Shown here piece by piece: positions 7,155 through 15,380 of a stretch of 42,164 bases of DNA (positions within the stretch are counted from its first letter, which is position 1; each line of letters begins with the position of its first letter). The stretch is from Candidatus Saccharimonadota bacterium. GTDB lineage: Bacteria; Patescibacteriota; Saccharimonadia; Saccharimonadales; Saccharimonadaceae. Position numbers and translations under genes: made by a program. The stretch spans positions 1-42,164 of the forward strand of contig JAQBRR010000002.1 of assembly GCA_028286365.1 (NCBI GenBank), read 5' to 3'. Under the pieces are notes generated by a model, which was given only the letters and a program-made list of their open reading frames with translations, was not told the origin of the DNA and did not search any database.

Positions 7155-8026
7155 CCGTTGAGAAACGCTGCTGAACTCATAGTTCGACCACTTGGTGCGA
7201 CGAGCTCGTCGATATGTAAAAATGTACTGTCTTTACACGTAATATCGAGTATAGATTCAGCTTGATGTACGACATGGGCTTTTGTAACAATAATGAGGTG
7301 GTCGTTGATTGTTATTTTTGTCTTTGGAAAGACTAAATGTGCACGAATCTTTCTTTCACACTGCTCGGCTGTGAGGTGCACTTCATCGAGCACAGAATCA
7401 GCTTTTGTTAGTAGCTGAGTATAGGTAGCCTGTGTTTCATCCTGGTCGACTACGGTGCAAGATCCATCAAGAATGAGAGGAAGTACCTTTCTGAGTTCCT
7501 GTGCGCCTTCATGAGCAGCACGCTCGTAGAGATCTGCCTGGGTTTCAGTACCATCCAGGTCTAGGAGCGCATATGCATATACTGGTCCCGCATCCATTTT
7601 TGCACTCAGACGCATAATCGAAATTCCCATTTGCGTATCACCGTTCGCGATAGCTGATTCGATTGGTGTTGATCCTCGGTAATGTGGTAATAGCGACGGG
7701 TGGACGTTAATAATCCCGGGTGTAAATAAATCAATGATGTGTTGAGAAATAATTTTTCCGTAACTTACGAGGATGCCCGTAACACTTCCCATAGCGGCAA
7801 TGTTGTCCGCTATGTCATCTAGCTTTTCTGGCTGCCAAACAGGAATGCTGTGTTTAGTCGCAATCTCTTTTACGAGCGACGGGCTTACTTTTAGTCCACG
7901 ACCCTTTTTGGTGTCTGGTTTTGTGACGACTGCACGAATATCATAGCCGTTTTCAATAAGCATAGTGAGCGATGGTGCACTGAAATCATCAGTTCCAAAG
8001 AATATCAGAGTTTTTGATGTCGTCAT
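7139..8026 (-). CDS. fmt: Methionyl-tRNA formyltransferase
   Basis: A 295-residue enzyme that formylates Met-tRNA(fMet) with 10-formyl-tetrahydrofolate, needed for bacterial initiation. The catalytic triad is in place: Asn107 and His109 in the NVHPSLLP motif and Asp145 in KMDAGPVY; SLLPHYRGSTPI is the family signature. The C-terminal OB-type tRNA-binding domain follows. The reading frame is open 72 codons further upstream, but that extension lies inside def in another frame and lacks similarity; the ATG at 8026 begins the Rossmann strand (TLIFFGTDDFS) as expected. It overlaps def by 38 bp and is translated with it. Confidence 0.95.
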   Translation of the reverse strand: MTTSKTLIFFGTDDFSAPSLTMLIENGYDIRAVVTKPDTKKGRGLKVSPSLVKEIATKHSIPVWQPEKLDDIADNIAAMGSVTGILVSYGKIISQHIIDLFTPGIINVHPSLLPHYRGSTPIESAIANGDTQMGISIMRLSAKMDAGPVYAYALLDLDGTETQADLYERAAHEGAQELRKVLPLILDGSCTVVDQDETQATYTQLLTKADSVLDEVHLTAEQCERKIRAHLVFPKTKITINDHLIIVTKAHVVHQAESILDITCKDSTFLHIDELVAPSGRTMSSAAFLNGYAAG

Positions 8027-8561
8027 AATCAACTGGTTGGAGATCGCCTTTCTCGTCGAGATTGTAAAATGCATCCTCGTTATCCTGGATGTGGTCAATA
8101 AAAACAATACCGTTTGTGTGATCAACCTCGTGTTGGATAACACGGGCAAGGAATCCTTCGGCCTTGAAACGAACCTCATTGCCGTCTTGGTCGAGGGCCT
8201 TGATACGAATTTTACTATGCCTAGGTACTTTTCCATACACATCAGTGACGCTCAGGCAACCTTCGTAGTCATCTTCGATAACACCTTCGTATTTGATGAT
8301 GACTGGATTAATGAGGGCTGTAAACTCGCGTGACTGTTTGTCATCGAAGTCTGCACGTACGATAATAACTTTTTCTGGTCGATCGATTTGAATCGCAGCG
8401 AGGGCTGCGCTAATTTCATGTGGGCGACTGTCTTCCCAGTCCAGAGCTGCCGAGACCATATCATGAATAAGCGTCCGAGTATCGTCAGTGACGACGTGAA
8501 CCTTAGTAGATTTCTCTCGTAACTGGGGAGCGGGTAATGTGATGATGTCTTCTTTTTTCAC
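7989..8561 (-). CDS. def: Peptide deformylase
   Basis: A 190-residue metalloenzyme that removes the formyl group from new proteins. Motif 2 (EGCLS, 100-104, Cys102) and motif 3 (QHEVDH, 143-148, His144 and His148 as metal ligands, Glu145 catalytic) are intact. Motif 1, normally GxGLAAxQ, reads AALAAIQ here: the Gly before Leu is Ala and the preceding Gly is lost; the Gln is kept. The protein starts with GTG at 8561, with TATAAT 7 nt upstream on the minus strand, so the mRNA is probably leaderless. It leads a def-fmt operon, joining formylation and deformylation. Confidence 0.93.
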   Translation of the reverse strand: MKKEDIITLPAPQLREKSTKVHVVTDDTRTLIHDMVSAALDWEDSRPHEISAALAAIQIDRPEKVIIVRADFDDKQSREFTALINPVIIKYEGVIEDDYEGCLSVTDVYGKVPRHSKIRIKALDQDGNEVRFKAEGFLARVIQHEVDHTNGIVFIDHIQDNEDAFYNLDEKGDLQPVDYDDIKNSDILWN

Positions 8562-8577
8562 TGCCCGTATTATACCA
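8562..8577 (-). promoter_or_regulatory. -10 promoter of def (leaderless)
   Basis: Minus-strand TGG-TATAAT (hexamer 8574-8569) is 7 nt from the GTG start codon, leaving no room for a ribosome binding site. Confidence 0.65.
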
Positions 8578-8584
8578 GGGGTGA

Positions 8585-10528
8585 TTAGAGTAGGCTAGTA
8601 GGGTCGAGCTCAGATTGCCAGTGGGCTACAGGGACAAAGGCTAAAGCTTCAATTAAATATTCTCGTTTTGGACTTTTGAGAACGAGTTGCCATCGGTAAC
8701 TATCACGTTGACGTTCGTAAAAGGCAGGTGTCGGACCGAGGATTGTGATGTGGGGGTTTACTCGTTGTTGTAGGTCCAGAGCAAGTGCTTTGGATGCTTT
8801 TATACTTGCAGCTTCAGTCTTGAATGAGCAGGTTAGTTTGAGTAGATAGGTAAATGGGGGGAACAGGGCTTTTTTGCGCTCCTTGAGGGCATAATCGTAA
8901 AATGAATCGTAATCTTGCGCCAGTCCAAACGCTACACTTGGGTGAGTCGGTTGGTAACTTTGTACAATTACCTGCGTCTGGTGTTCATTACGACCAACTC
9001 GTCCAACGACCTGTGCAAGGAGCTGAAATGTTCGTTCGCTGGTACTAAAGTCGGGCAACGCCAAGCCACCGTCCGCTTGGATCACACCAACAGTACGAAG
9101 ATGAGGCAGGTCCAGGCCCTTGGCGACTACTTGTGTACCAATGGCGATATTAATTTCACCGCTATATAGTTCACTATAGCGAGCGTTGACGGTTTGCTTA
9201 GCATCATTATCGGCGTCAAAACGCGCAATGTTTGCCTTGGGGTAGAGCTTACGTAATTCTGACTCGATTAATTTTGTGCCAAAGCCTTTATGAATGATGT
9301 CGACGTGGTGGCAAACGGGGCACATGGTCGGGACTTTCTCTTGATGGTCGCAAATATGACAACGGAGCAGGTGCTGATCATTATGTAGCGTCAGTGGAAC
9401 AAAACAGCGTGGACACTCAGCGGTCCAGCCGCAATTCTCGCATAGGGTCGATGAGGCACTACCCCGACGATTATGAAATATGAGCGCTTGTTTGCCACTA
9501 GTGAGTGTTTCGTCGAGTGCAGACAGGAGCTGCTTTGATAAGAATCTATGCCCATTAAAGTTAGCGCGCTTGGTCATATCTACGAGAGTAATAGTAGGAG
9601 CAATTCTATCCGTGCGTGCTGAAGTCGTAAGTTTTAGAATAGGGCGACCAGATTGTTCAGCCAGATAACGATCGGCAACTGTTGGTGTAGCGCTGCCAAA
9701 AATAACTCGTGCATCGTGGAAGCGGCCAAGCATTGTTGCGGCTCGTAACGCAGAATAGCGAGGTGCTTGCTCTTGTTTGTAACTTGGCTCGTGGGCTTCG
9801 TCAACAATAATTGCGCCAACATTTGGTAATGGCGTAAATAGGGCAGACCTGGCGCCGATAACTACCCGAGGTGTTGTTGAATGTAAAGCTTCCCGCCACG
9901 TAGTATGACGCTCTGCCTCAGTAATAGTCGAGTGAACGACAAGGATGTCTTTAAAATGATGTGAAAACTCGGCTATTATCTGTGAGGTTAGCGCAATTTC
10001 GGGTACCAACACAATGGTTGACTGACCCTTTTCGAGCATCTGTTTGGCGAGTTCTATATAAATTTCTGTCTTGCCAGATCCAGTAACGCCCTGCAGTAGA
10101 AACGTACCTGAATCAGACGACTCGAGAGTTTTGATGACACTCGACTGCTCTTTATTGAACACAATATTTGTTCGATTTCGTTTTGTAACTGCAGGAATAG
10201 TTTTGGTATTTGCCCGTCGTACAGTTTGTAGACCTCGTGGTAGGAGTGTCTGCAGGACGAGTGACAGAGGCGTAACGTAATACTCTGCAAGCCAACTCGC
10301 CAAGCGTACTAGCTGATCTGGCAGAGGCCTGTCTTCGATGAGCAACGAAATAGGTTTGGTTTTATAGGTCGGTTCCTTTGTCTCACGCATAATAAGACCG
10401 ATCATCTGTTTTTTACCCACCTCGACTACAACGAGTTGACCTACAGAAAGTGCCGTCTCCGAACTGTACGTAAAGACATCATGACCAGGCCTCACGATCT
10501 GATTTGGGGCAACCTCAAAGTAGTGCAT
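8585..10528 (-). CDS. priA: Primosomal protein N', replication-restart helicase PriA
   Basis: A 647-residue superfamily 2 DNA helicase that loads the replisome at stalled forks. The N-terminal DNA-binding domain is followed by Walker A (GVTGSGKT), the DEAH box (DEAHEPSYKQ), then the zinc module with four CxxC pairs (CENC, CPRC, CHIC, CPVC) inserted in the helicase core, and motifs V-VI (GTQVVAKGLDLP, QVVGRVGR). The frame is open 40 codons upstream, but MHYFEVAP begins the family's usual N-terminus, and TATAAT lies 7 nt before this ATG. It diverges from the PRTase-like gene with only 29 bp between the start codons. Confidence 0.93.
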   Translation of the reverse strand: MHYFEVAPNQIVRPGHDVFTYSSETALSVGQLVVVEVGKKQMIGLIMRETKEPTYKTKPISLLIEDRPLPDQLVRLASWLAEYYVTPLSLVLQTLLPRGLQTVRRANTKTIPAVTKRNRTNIVFNKEQSSVIKTLESSDSGTFLLQGVTGSGKTEIYIELAKQMLEKGQSTIVLVPEIALTSQIIAEFSHHFKDILVVHSTITEAERHTTWREALHSTTPRVVIGARSALFTPLPNVGAIIVDEAHEPSYKQEQAPRYSALRAATMLGRFHDARVIFGSATPTVADRYLAEQSGRPILKLTTSARTDRIAPTITLVDMTKRANFNGHRFLSKQLLSALDETLTSGKQALIFHNRRGSASSTLCENCGWTAECPRCFVPLTLHNDQHLLRCHICDHQEKVPTMCPVCHHVDIIHKGFGTKLIESELRKLYPKANIARFDADNDAKQTVNARYSELYSGEINIAIGTQVVAKGLDLPHLRTVGVIQADGGLALPDFSTSERTFQLLAQVVGRVGRNEHQTQVIVQSYQPTHPSVAFGLAQDYDSFYDYALKERKKALFPPFTYLLKLTCSFKTEAASIKASKALALDLQQRVNPHITILGPTPAFYERQRDSYRWQLVLKSPKREYLIEALAFVPVAHWQSELDPTSLL

Positions 10529-10557
10529 ATCTTCTATTATACTGCTAATATAAGCGT
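10529..10557. promoter_or_regulatory. Compact divergent promoter between priA and the PRTase-like gene
   Basis: The 29-bp gap holds two back-to-back -10 boxes: minus-strand TATAAT (10541-10536), 7 nt from the priA ATG, and plus-strand TGC-TAATAT (10546-10551), 6 nt from the ATG at 10558. Both transcripts would be leaderless, and RNA polymerase could not bind both at once. Confidence 0.65.
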
Positions 10558-11214
10558 ATGTATTTTGAGAGTAGAGCTGAGGCGGGGCAAAAACTTGCCA
10601 CCGAGTTATTAGAAAAGTATCGCTATGAAAACTGTGCAGTGGTTGCACTCAGTGATGGAGCGGTTCTTGTTGGCGAGCAAATTGCTAGTAGTCTTCACGC
10701 TGTACTGATGATGCTTCTAACTGAAGAGATCGTAGTACCTGGTGAAGGGCAGAGCTTTGGTGCAGTCTCACAGGATGGAGGTTTTACCTACAACGGTATG
10801 TTCTCAACCGGGGAAGTCGAAGAGTACGAGAGTGAATTTCACGGATATCTTGATGAACAAAAACGTGAAGCTTTCCAGAGAATTAACCGATTACTAGGTG
10901 ACGGCGGCATTATTGACAGTGAACTACTCCGTGATCATGTTGTCATACTAGTATCTGACGGTATTGATAATGGTTCTGCGATTGATGTAGCGATTGATTT
11001 TATGAAACCGATCCAGGTGAAACGATTAGTTGTTGCAACGCCAACGGCGAATGTTCAGGCAGTTGATCGATTACATATTCTCGCTGATGAGCTTCACATT
11101 CTCGACGTAAAAGAGAATTTTATGAGCGTTGACCACTATTACAATGTGAATGATATTCCAAATCACGAAGATACGATCGCAAAAATAAACCAGATTGTGC
11201 TGAATTGGCGTTGA
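10558..11214 (+). CDS. Phosphoribosyltransferase-like protein
   Basis: A 218-residue protein with the type I PRTase fold. The hydrophobic strand plus loop VILVSDGIDNGSAI (128-141) matches the PRPP-binding motif, but the usual acidic pair (DD) reads SD and the following Thr is Asn, so activity is uncertain. An N-terminal part (LSDGAVLVGEQIA, 31-43) matches the loop I region. Family members salvage bases or act as regulators in nucleotide metabolism; I cannot name a substrate. The ATG is preceded by TAATAT at 6 nt and no ribosome site. The next gene, an HTH regulator, is 67 bp downstream with its own TAGAAT box. Confidence 0.75.
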   Translation: MYFESRAEAGQKLATELLEKYRYENCAVVALSDGAVLVGEQIASSLHAVLMMLLTEEIVVPGEGQSFGAVSQDGGFTYNGMFSTGEVEEYESEFHGYLDEQKREAFQRINRLLGDGGIIDSELLRDHVVILVSDGIDNGSAIDVAIDFMKPIQVKRLVVATPTANVQAVDRLHILADELHILDVKENFMSVDHYYNVNDIPNHEDTIAKINQIVLNWR

Positions 11215-11281
11215 CCCACATGCCACAAAAAGTGTAGAATAAAAAGCAACAGTAAGGTCGGAGAGTTAAACAAGGGAATTC

Positions 11282-11581
11282 ATGTTAGACGTTTTTATTA
11301 CATCTCGGGTGCGACGTAAGATTGTGGTTGTATATGCCAAGTATCCTGATTTCCGTACACATGTTCGCGGTCTTGCAAAACTTATCAAAGAAGACCCAGG
11401 TAACATTCAACGCGAACTCAAACGCCTGGAAAAAGTCGGATTCCTAACGAGCGAAAAACAGGGTAATACCAAGATTTACGCTACGAATAAGCAGTTCCCT
11501 ATCTTTAAAGAACTACAGAGCATCGTTATAAAGTCACAGCAGCAGGCAGGACGACCAAAGCGTTCTACGTCTGATATCTAG
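11282..11581 (+). CDS. Small winged-helix DNA-binding protein
   Basis: A 99-residue, basic protein. Residues 10-75 read as a winged helix: a helix with RRKIVVVYAKYP, a recognition region (VRGLAKLIKEDPGNIQRELKRLEKVGFL), and a beta wing (TSEKQGNTKIYATN). This is the ArsR/MarR-like pattern, but the ArsR metal-binding Cys residues are absent, so it is unlikely to be a metal sensor. The C-terminus is a short Lys/Arg-rich tail that may contact DNA. The stop codon TAG is followed immediately by the recJ ATG, so the two genes are translationally coupled. It may control recJ or the upstream PRTase gene. Confidence 0.8.
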   Translation: MLDVFITSRVRRKIVVVYAKYPDFRTHVRGLAKLIKEDPGNIQRELKRLEKVGFLTSEKQGNTKIYATNKQFPIFKELQSIVIKSQQQAGRPKRSTSDI

Positions 11582-13207
11582 ATGTCACTCTTTGACGATA
11601 TCTTAGCCGCTCGCGGCCTCTCCGGCGTGTCGGCTGATTTTTTATTTCCGGATTACGACAAAAAACACGACCCCTATTTGCTACCCGATATGGAAAAGGC
11701 CGTGAAGCGCCTGGTGAAGGCACGTAAAAATCAAGAACATATTACAATCTACGGTGATTACGACATTGATGGATTGACAGCGACGACAGTGCTCATTGAT
11801 GCGTTTGCTTCATTTGGGTTTGAATATGTTGATGCGTTTATACCGAATCGTTTTGTCGAGGGATATGGGTTAACAGTAAATGCAGTTGAGCAAATTGTGG
11901 CGAGCGGCACGCAGCTAATTGTGACCGTCGACTGCGGAAGCGTGAGTTACAAGGAAGTTGAAAAGGCTAATGAGCTAGGCGTAGATGTGATTGTGACAGA
12001 TCACCATACGATGGGTGATAATTTACCGCCAGCAGTTGCTGTTATTAATCCCAAGCGATCCGCTCATACCTATCCATTTATCGACCTTGCCGGTGTGGGT
12101 GTGGCGTTTAAATTAGTGCAGGCACTACAAACTAGGCTAGAGGGTTTGCCTGAGGGCTCTGAGAAATGGTTACTAGATCTCGTTGCACTTGGTACGGTTT
12201 GTGATGTAGTGACGTTACTCGATGAAAACAGAGCAAATGTCTATTGGGGTTTGCAGGTTCTCGCGAAAACTCGTCGACCGGGATTAAAGGCCCTAATGGC
12301 AGTTGCACGGGTTGAACCTGGAGCGCTGAATAGTCGTTCGCTCGGGTTTGCGCTCGGTCCCCGTATGAATGCATCAGGGCGACTTGAAACAGCCAGACAC
12401 AGCTTAGATATGCTTTTGGCGACGGACAGTGCTATAGCACTCGAGAAAGCAGAGCAGCTCGATGCGCTCAATGTCAGTAGACGCACCGACCAAGCGAAGA
12501 TTTTTAATGAAGCAATTATTCAAGCCGAGAAATATATCAATGACCCAGTATTAGTCGTCAGTGGCGCTGATTGGAATCACGGAATCGTCGGAATTGTTGC
12601 CGCTAAGCTACTGGAGAAATACCAGAAGCCGACCTATGTACTGCAGGAGATGGGTGAAAGTAGCAAGGGCTCGGCGCGTAGCTACGGTGGGTTTAGTGCT
12701 GTCGCTGCGATTCGTGCAGCCGGCGATATTATTACGAAAGGGGGTGGGCATACACTCGCAGCTGGTGTGACACTGCCAACAGCGAACATTGACGCTTTCC
12801 GCACACACGTCAATAAGTTTTACAAATCTTTGAAGTTAACTGATCAAGCTGCGCTTTTACTACCAAAAGCTGATGTGGTCATTAACGATTTGTCGGAGGT
12901 AACGGAGGATTTGGTGATGAAATTAGCTGGGCTTGAACCATTTGGTAGTGGTAATCCCGAACCAATTCTCCAGATAGAGGATGTTATTGTGACCGATGAG
13001 CGCAAGATGGGTACCGAGAATCAACACGTCAAACTCGAGGTAAAGGACAAGACCGGTAAGCGAATTCAGGTCATTGCCTTCAGTGCACCTGATCATTTCT
13101 TTGCCACACCAGGTGAGCAGGTGAGTATTCTATTTCAGCCGACACTCAACGAATGGAAGGGTAGGCGAAGTGTCGAGGGAAAGTTACTTCACGTCAATCG
13201 TGATTAG
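11582..13207 (+). CDS. recJ: Single-stranded-DNA-specific exonuclease RecJ
   Basis: A 541-residue 5'-3' exonuclease of the DHH family used in recombination and mismatch or base-excision repair. The DHH domain has YGDYDIDG (57-64) and VTDHHTMG (138-145), metal-binding motifs; DCGS lies at 117-120. The DHHA1 domain carries the GGGHTLAAG motif (about 384-392), and an OB domain closes the protein. Size is close to the usual 560-580. It starts on the base after the HTH gene's stop codon. Confidence 0.95.
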   Translation: MSLFDDILAARGLSGVSADFLFPDYDKKHDPYLLPDMEKAVKRLVKARKNQEHITIYGDYDIDGLTATTVLIDAFASFGFEYVDAFIPNRFVEGYGLTVNAVEQIVASGTQLIVTVDCGSVSYKEVEKANELGVDVIVTDHHTMGDNLPPAVAVINPKRSAHTYPFIDLAGVGVAFKLVQALQTRLEGLPEGSEKWLLDLVALGTVCDVVTLLDENRANVYWGLQVLAKTRRPGLKALMAVARVEPGALNSRSLGFALGPRMNASGRLETARHSLDMLLATDSAIALEKAEQLDALNVSRRTDQAKIFNEAIIQAEKYINDPVLVVSGADWNHGIVGIVAAKLLEKYQKPTYVLQEMGESSKGSARSYGGFSAVAAIRAAGDIITKGGGHTLAAGVTLPTANIDAFRTHVNKFYKSLKLTDQAALLLPKADVVINDLSEVTEDLVMKLAGLEPFGSGNPEPILQIEDVIVTDERKMGTENQHVKLEVKDKTGKRIQVIAFSAPDHFFATPGEQVSILFQPTLNEWKGRRSVEGKLLHVNRD

Positions 13208-13248
13208 TGTTGCGTCAGCGACCGTTCTCTGTTAGAATAATTTACTAT

Positions 13249-13464
13249 ATGGTACAAGTAACCCGAAAAGATGAACGAGAAGCAAACGAGAATATTATTC
13301 GTCGTTTCAACCGCAAAGTTTTGCAGAGCGGTGTTTTAGCTGAAGCTAAAGCTGTTATGCGTTTCGAAAAACCAATCAGCAAAACCGAACGCCGTAAGAA
13401 AGCGATTATTCGCAAGGCTCGTAAGGCTGACAAGCTAGACAAAGCGCGCCTAGGACTCCGTTAA
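13249..13464 (+). CDS. rpsU: 30S ribosomal protein S21
   Basis: A 71-residue, very basic protein matching bS21: Val/Asn-rich start, a FNRKVLQSGVLAEAK core and a long basic helix (KTERRKKAIIRKARKA). It sits near the anti-Shine-Dalgarno end of 16S rRNA and aids initiation. The frame opens 14 codons earlier at 13207, but MVQVTRKDE is the expected start, and a TGT-TAGAAT promoter box (13233-13238) lies between, so the leader is only a few nucleotides. yqeY follows after 2 bp, the common rpsU-yqeY pairing. Confidence 0.92.
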   Translation: MVQVTRKDEREANENIIRRFNRKVLQSGVLAEAKAVMRFEKPISKTERRKKAIIRKARKADKLDKARLGLR

Positions 13465-13466
13465 AC

Positions 13467-13919
13467 ATGGCTCTTAAGGAGCAAATCAATAATGATCTCA
13501 AAGCCGCCTTATTAGGCGGCGATCGTTTTACTGGTGAAGTTCTTCGTGGACTTAAATCAGTTATTCTCAACGAAGAGGTCAAGCAAAACAAACGCGACGA
13601 AGGCTTGGACGACAGCACGATCGAGCAGCTTATTGCTCGTGAAATCAAAAAGCGTAATGATAGTGCAACGCAGTATGAAGCAGCTGGCCGCCCAGAATTA
13701 TCAGAAACAGAGCTAAAAGAAGCTGCTGTTATTACAGCCTATCTTCCTGCTCAGGTATCTGAAGATGAGATCCTTAGTACTATCAAAAAAACCATCACAA
13801 CGCTGAATGTTACCAATATGGCTGGCATGGGACAGGTGATCGGTGCAGTTAAGGCAGAGCTTGGTAATAGTGCGGATGGCTCAACCATTGCTCGCCTCGT
13901 CAAAGACGCGTTACAATAG
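13467..13919 (+). CDS. yqeY: GatB/YqeY domain protein
   Basis: A 150-residue helical protein of the YqeY family, related to the tail domain of the tRNA amidotransferase subunit GatB. The family pattern is clear: LKEQINNDLKAAL, then RGLKSVILNEEV, EQLIAREIKKRNDS and the C-terminal AELG...DGSTIARLVKDAL. The GatB tail contacts tRNA, and YqeY is presumed to help in translation or tRNA handling; its exact role is unproven. Length is typical. It is only 2 bp behind rpsU and precedes adk by 27 bp, so it sits in the rpsU-yqeY-adk-map run. Confidence 0.92.
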   Translation: MALKEQINNDLKAALLGGDRFTGEVLRGLKSVILNEEVKQNKRDEGLDDSTIEQLIAREIKKRNDSATQYEAAGRPELSETELKEAAVITAYLPAQVSEDEILSTIKKTITTLNVTNMAGMGQVIGAVKAELGNSADGSTIARLVKDALQ

Positions 13920-13946
13920 AACAAAACAGATTGTAAAGGATAAATA

Positions 13947-14492
13947 ATGATAGTATTTTTCGGTCCTGTCGGTGCAGGAAAAAGTGTTCAAGGCAAAATG
14001 TTGGGCGAGCGATTCGGCTGGGATTGGATTAGTACCGGCAATATTTTTAGGGCGAGTACAGACCCCGATATCCAGGCAACACTTGCTGCAGGACAGTTGA
14101 TATCATCAGAACAGACTTATCAAGTACTCGGTGAAGCGCTTGAAAATGTCCGCCACCAACAGATTATTCTTGATGGATTCCCTCGTAGGAAAGAACAGGC
14201 CGAGTGGCTTATTGCAAATCAAGCTGCTTTTGATTTTACCGTCGATCTTATTATTGTGATTGATGTTGCTAAGGATGAAATTTTAAAGCGCCTGACTGCT
14301 CGTGGTCGCGTTGACGATGATGCGGCCGTCATTGAAGGGCGTCTAAAAATTTATCATGATGAAGTTGATCCTATTTTGCAGTACTTGTCCGAGAACAATG
14401 TTCCAGTTGTTCATGTTGATGGGGTTGGTGATGTCGACACTATTCACGGCGAAATTATGGAGCAGATTGTTGCTCACAACTTGGACGTATAA
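13947..14492 (+). CDS. adk: Adenylate kinase
   Basis: A 181-residue enzyme interconverting ATP plus AMP with 2 ADP. The P-loop is GPVGAGKS (6-13), the NMP-binding region contains STGNIFR (29-35), and the Walker B-like DGFPRR is at 76-81. The lid is the short form (TARGRVDDDAAVIEGR), without zinc-binding Cys. Catalytic Arg residues in the lid are present. AAAGGA gives a good ribosome site. map follows after 2 bp, the arrangement found in the spc operon, although secY is not here. Confidence 0.94.
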   Translation: MIVFFGPVGAGKSVQGKMLGERFGWDWISTGNIFRASTDPDIQATLAAGQLISSEQTYQVLGEALENVRHQQIILDGFPRRKEQAEWLIANQAAFDFTVDLIIVIDVAKDEILKRLTARGRVDDDAAVIEGRLKIYHDEVDPILQYLSENNVPVVHVDGVGDVDTIHGEIMEQIVAHNLDV

Positions 14493-14494
14493 AT

Positions 14495-15250
14495 ATGATT
14501 CAACGTATAAAAACAGCTGCTGAAATTGAAGCGATGCGCGAAGGTGGCAAAATTTTAGCTGGTATCTTTAGAGATCTGCGAGAAAGAGTTGTTCCAGGAA
14601 TTACAGGCCTCGAACTCGACGTATGGGTAGGGAAGGAGATTGTCGAACGCGGTGCAATCGTGACTTACAAGACCTCTGAAGTAAATTTTCCTGGCAGCAT
14701 ATGTATTTCGATTAATGATGAAATTGTTCATGGTATCCCAACCGACTATGCACTCGAAAAAGGTGATATCGTGAGTTTTGACCTCGTTATTACGTATAAG
14801 GGCATGAAAACAGACAGCGCATTTACGATGGTTGTTGGCAATCAACCAACGGGCGCGATCAAGCATCTCATAAATCTCACCGAGCGTAGCCTGTATGCTG
14901 GTATTGATGCAATTAAGGGGCCAGTTTATACGGGTGATATCGGTGCAGCGGTTGAAAAGGTACTTAGTGGTGGCAAACTTGGTATTATACGCGCATTGGT
15001 TGGCCACGGTGTCGGTCATGAAATGCATGAGGCCCCCGAGATTCCAAATTACGGTACGAAGGGGAGCGGTACTCTACTAACTGTCGGTGATACGATCGCG
15101 ATTGAACCAATGGCTACACTGGGCGGCGAAGGCATCAAAACCGATAGTGACGATTGGACAATTCGTACTCGTGACGGTAGTATGGCTGCACATTTCGAGC
15201 ACACAGTTTTAATTCTTGAGAACGGTGTCGAGATCCTCACGCAACTTTAA
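14495..15250 (+). CDS. map: Methionine aminopeptidase, type I
   Basis: A 251-residue metalloprotease removing the initiator Met. It has the pita-bread fold signatures: the His of NDEIVHGIP, the metal Asp pair in SFDLVITYKGMKTDS, the GHGVGHEMHE His residues, Glu in IEPMATLG and Glu in FEHTVLI. There is no N-terminal zinc-finger extension. Together with def and fmt in this window it completes N-terminal processing. It follows adk by 2 bp; a hairpin repeat lies just after its stop codon. Confidence 0.95.
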   Translation: MIQRIKTAAEIEAMREGGKILAGIFRDLRERVVPGITGLELDVWVGKEIVERGAIVTYKTSEVNFPGSICISINDEIVHGIPTDYALEKGDIVSFDLVITYKGMKTDSAFTMVVGNQPTGAIKHLINLTERSLYAGIDAIKGPVYTGDIGAAVEKVLSGGKLGIIRALVGHGVGHEMHEAPEIPNYGTKGSGTLLTVGDTIAIEPMATLGGEGIKTDSDDWTIRTRDGSMAAHFEHTVLILENGVEILTQL

Positions 15251-15256
15251 TTTTTG

Positions 15257-15283
15257 CTGAGCAGAGGACGGACCTTTGCTCAG
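15257..15283. repeat. Dispersed hairpin repeat, copy 1
   Basis: CTGAGCAGAGG (15257-15267), loop ACGGA and CCTTTGCTCAG (15273-15283) form an 11-bp stem with one wobble. No T-run follows on either strand, so it is a poor intrinsic terminator. Its reverse complement shares 19 identical bases (CTGAGCAAAGGTCCGTCCT) with the element at 22809-22835. Confidence 0.7.
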
Positions 15284-15346
15284 ATTAATTTAAGGTTATG
15301 AGAGGTCTTTTGAAACAAGAACTGACTCATGGCTGAATATATGGCT

Positions 15347-15374
15347 TTGCAACAACTTCCATAAGCGATATACT
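15347..15374 (+). promoter_or_regulatory. Promoter of ftsA (leaderless)
   Basis: TTGCAA (15347-15352), a 16-nt spacer and TATACT (15369-15374). The ATG is 6 nt after the -10 box, so the mRNA should start at or near the start codon. Confidence 0.65.
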
Positions 15375-15380
15375 AATGCT

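Noticed and set aside
8027-8242. N-terminal extension of Fmt by 72 residues
   Set aside because: The extension lies inside def in a different frame and does not look like any Fmt; the ATG at 8026 begins the conserved fold.
10529-10648. Extension of PriA by 40 residues upstream
   Set aside because: It would run through the divergent promoter and into the PRTase gene; the conserved start and the -10 spacing favour 10528.
15257-15283. Intrinsic terminator of map
   Set aside because: The stem is good but no T-run follows on either strand, and a related copy exists at 22809, so a repeat is the better description.
15330-15365. Eleven-codon leader peptide before ftsA
   Set aside because: It has no ribosome site, overlaps the -35 region of the ftsA promoter and shows no codon pattern suggesting attenuation.
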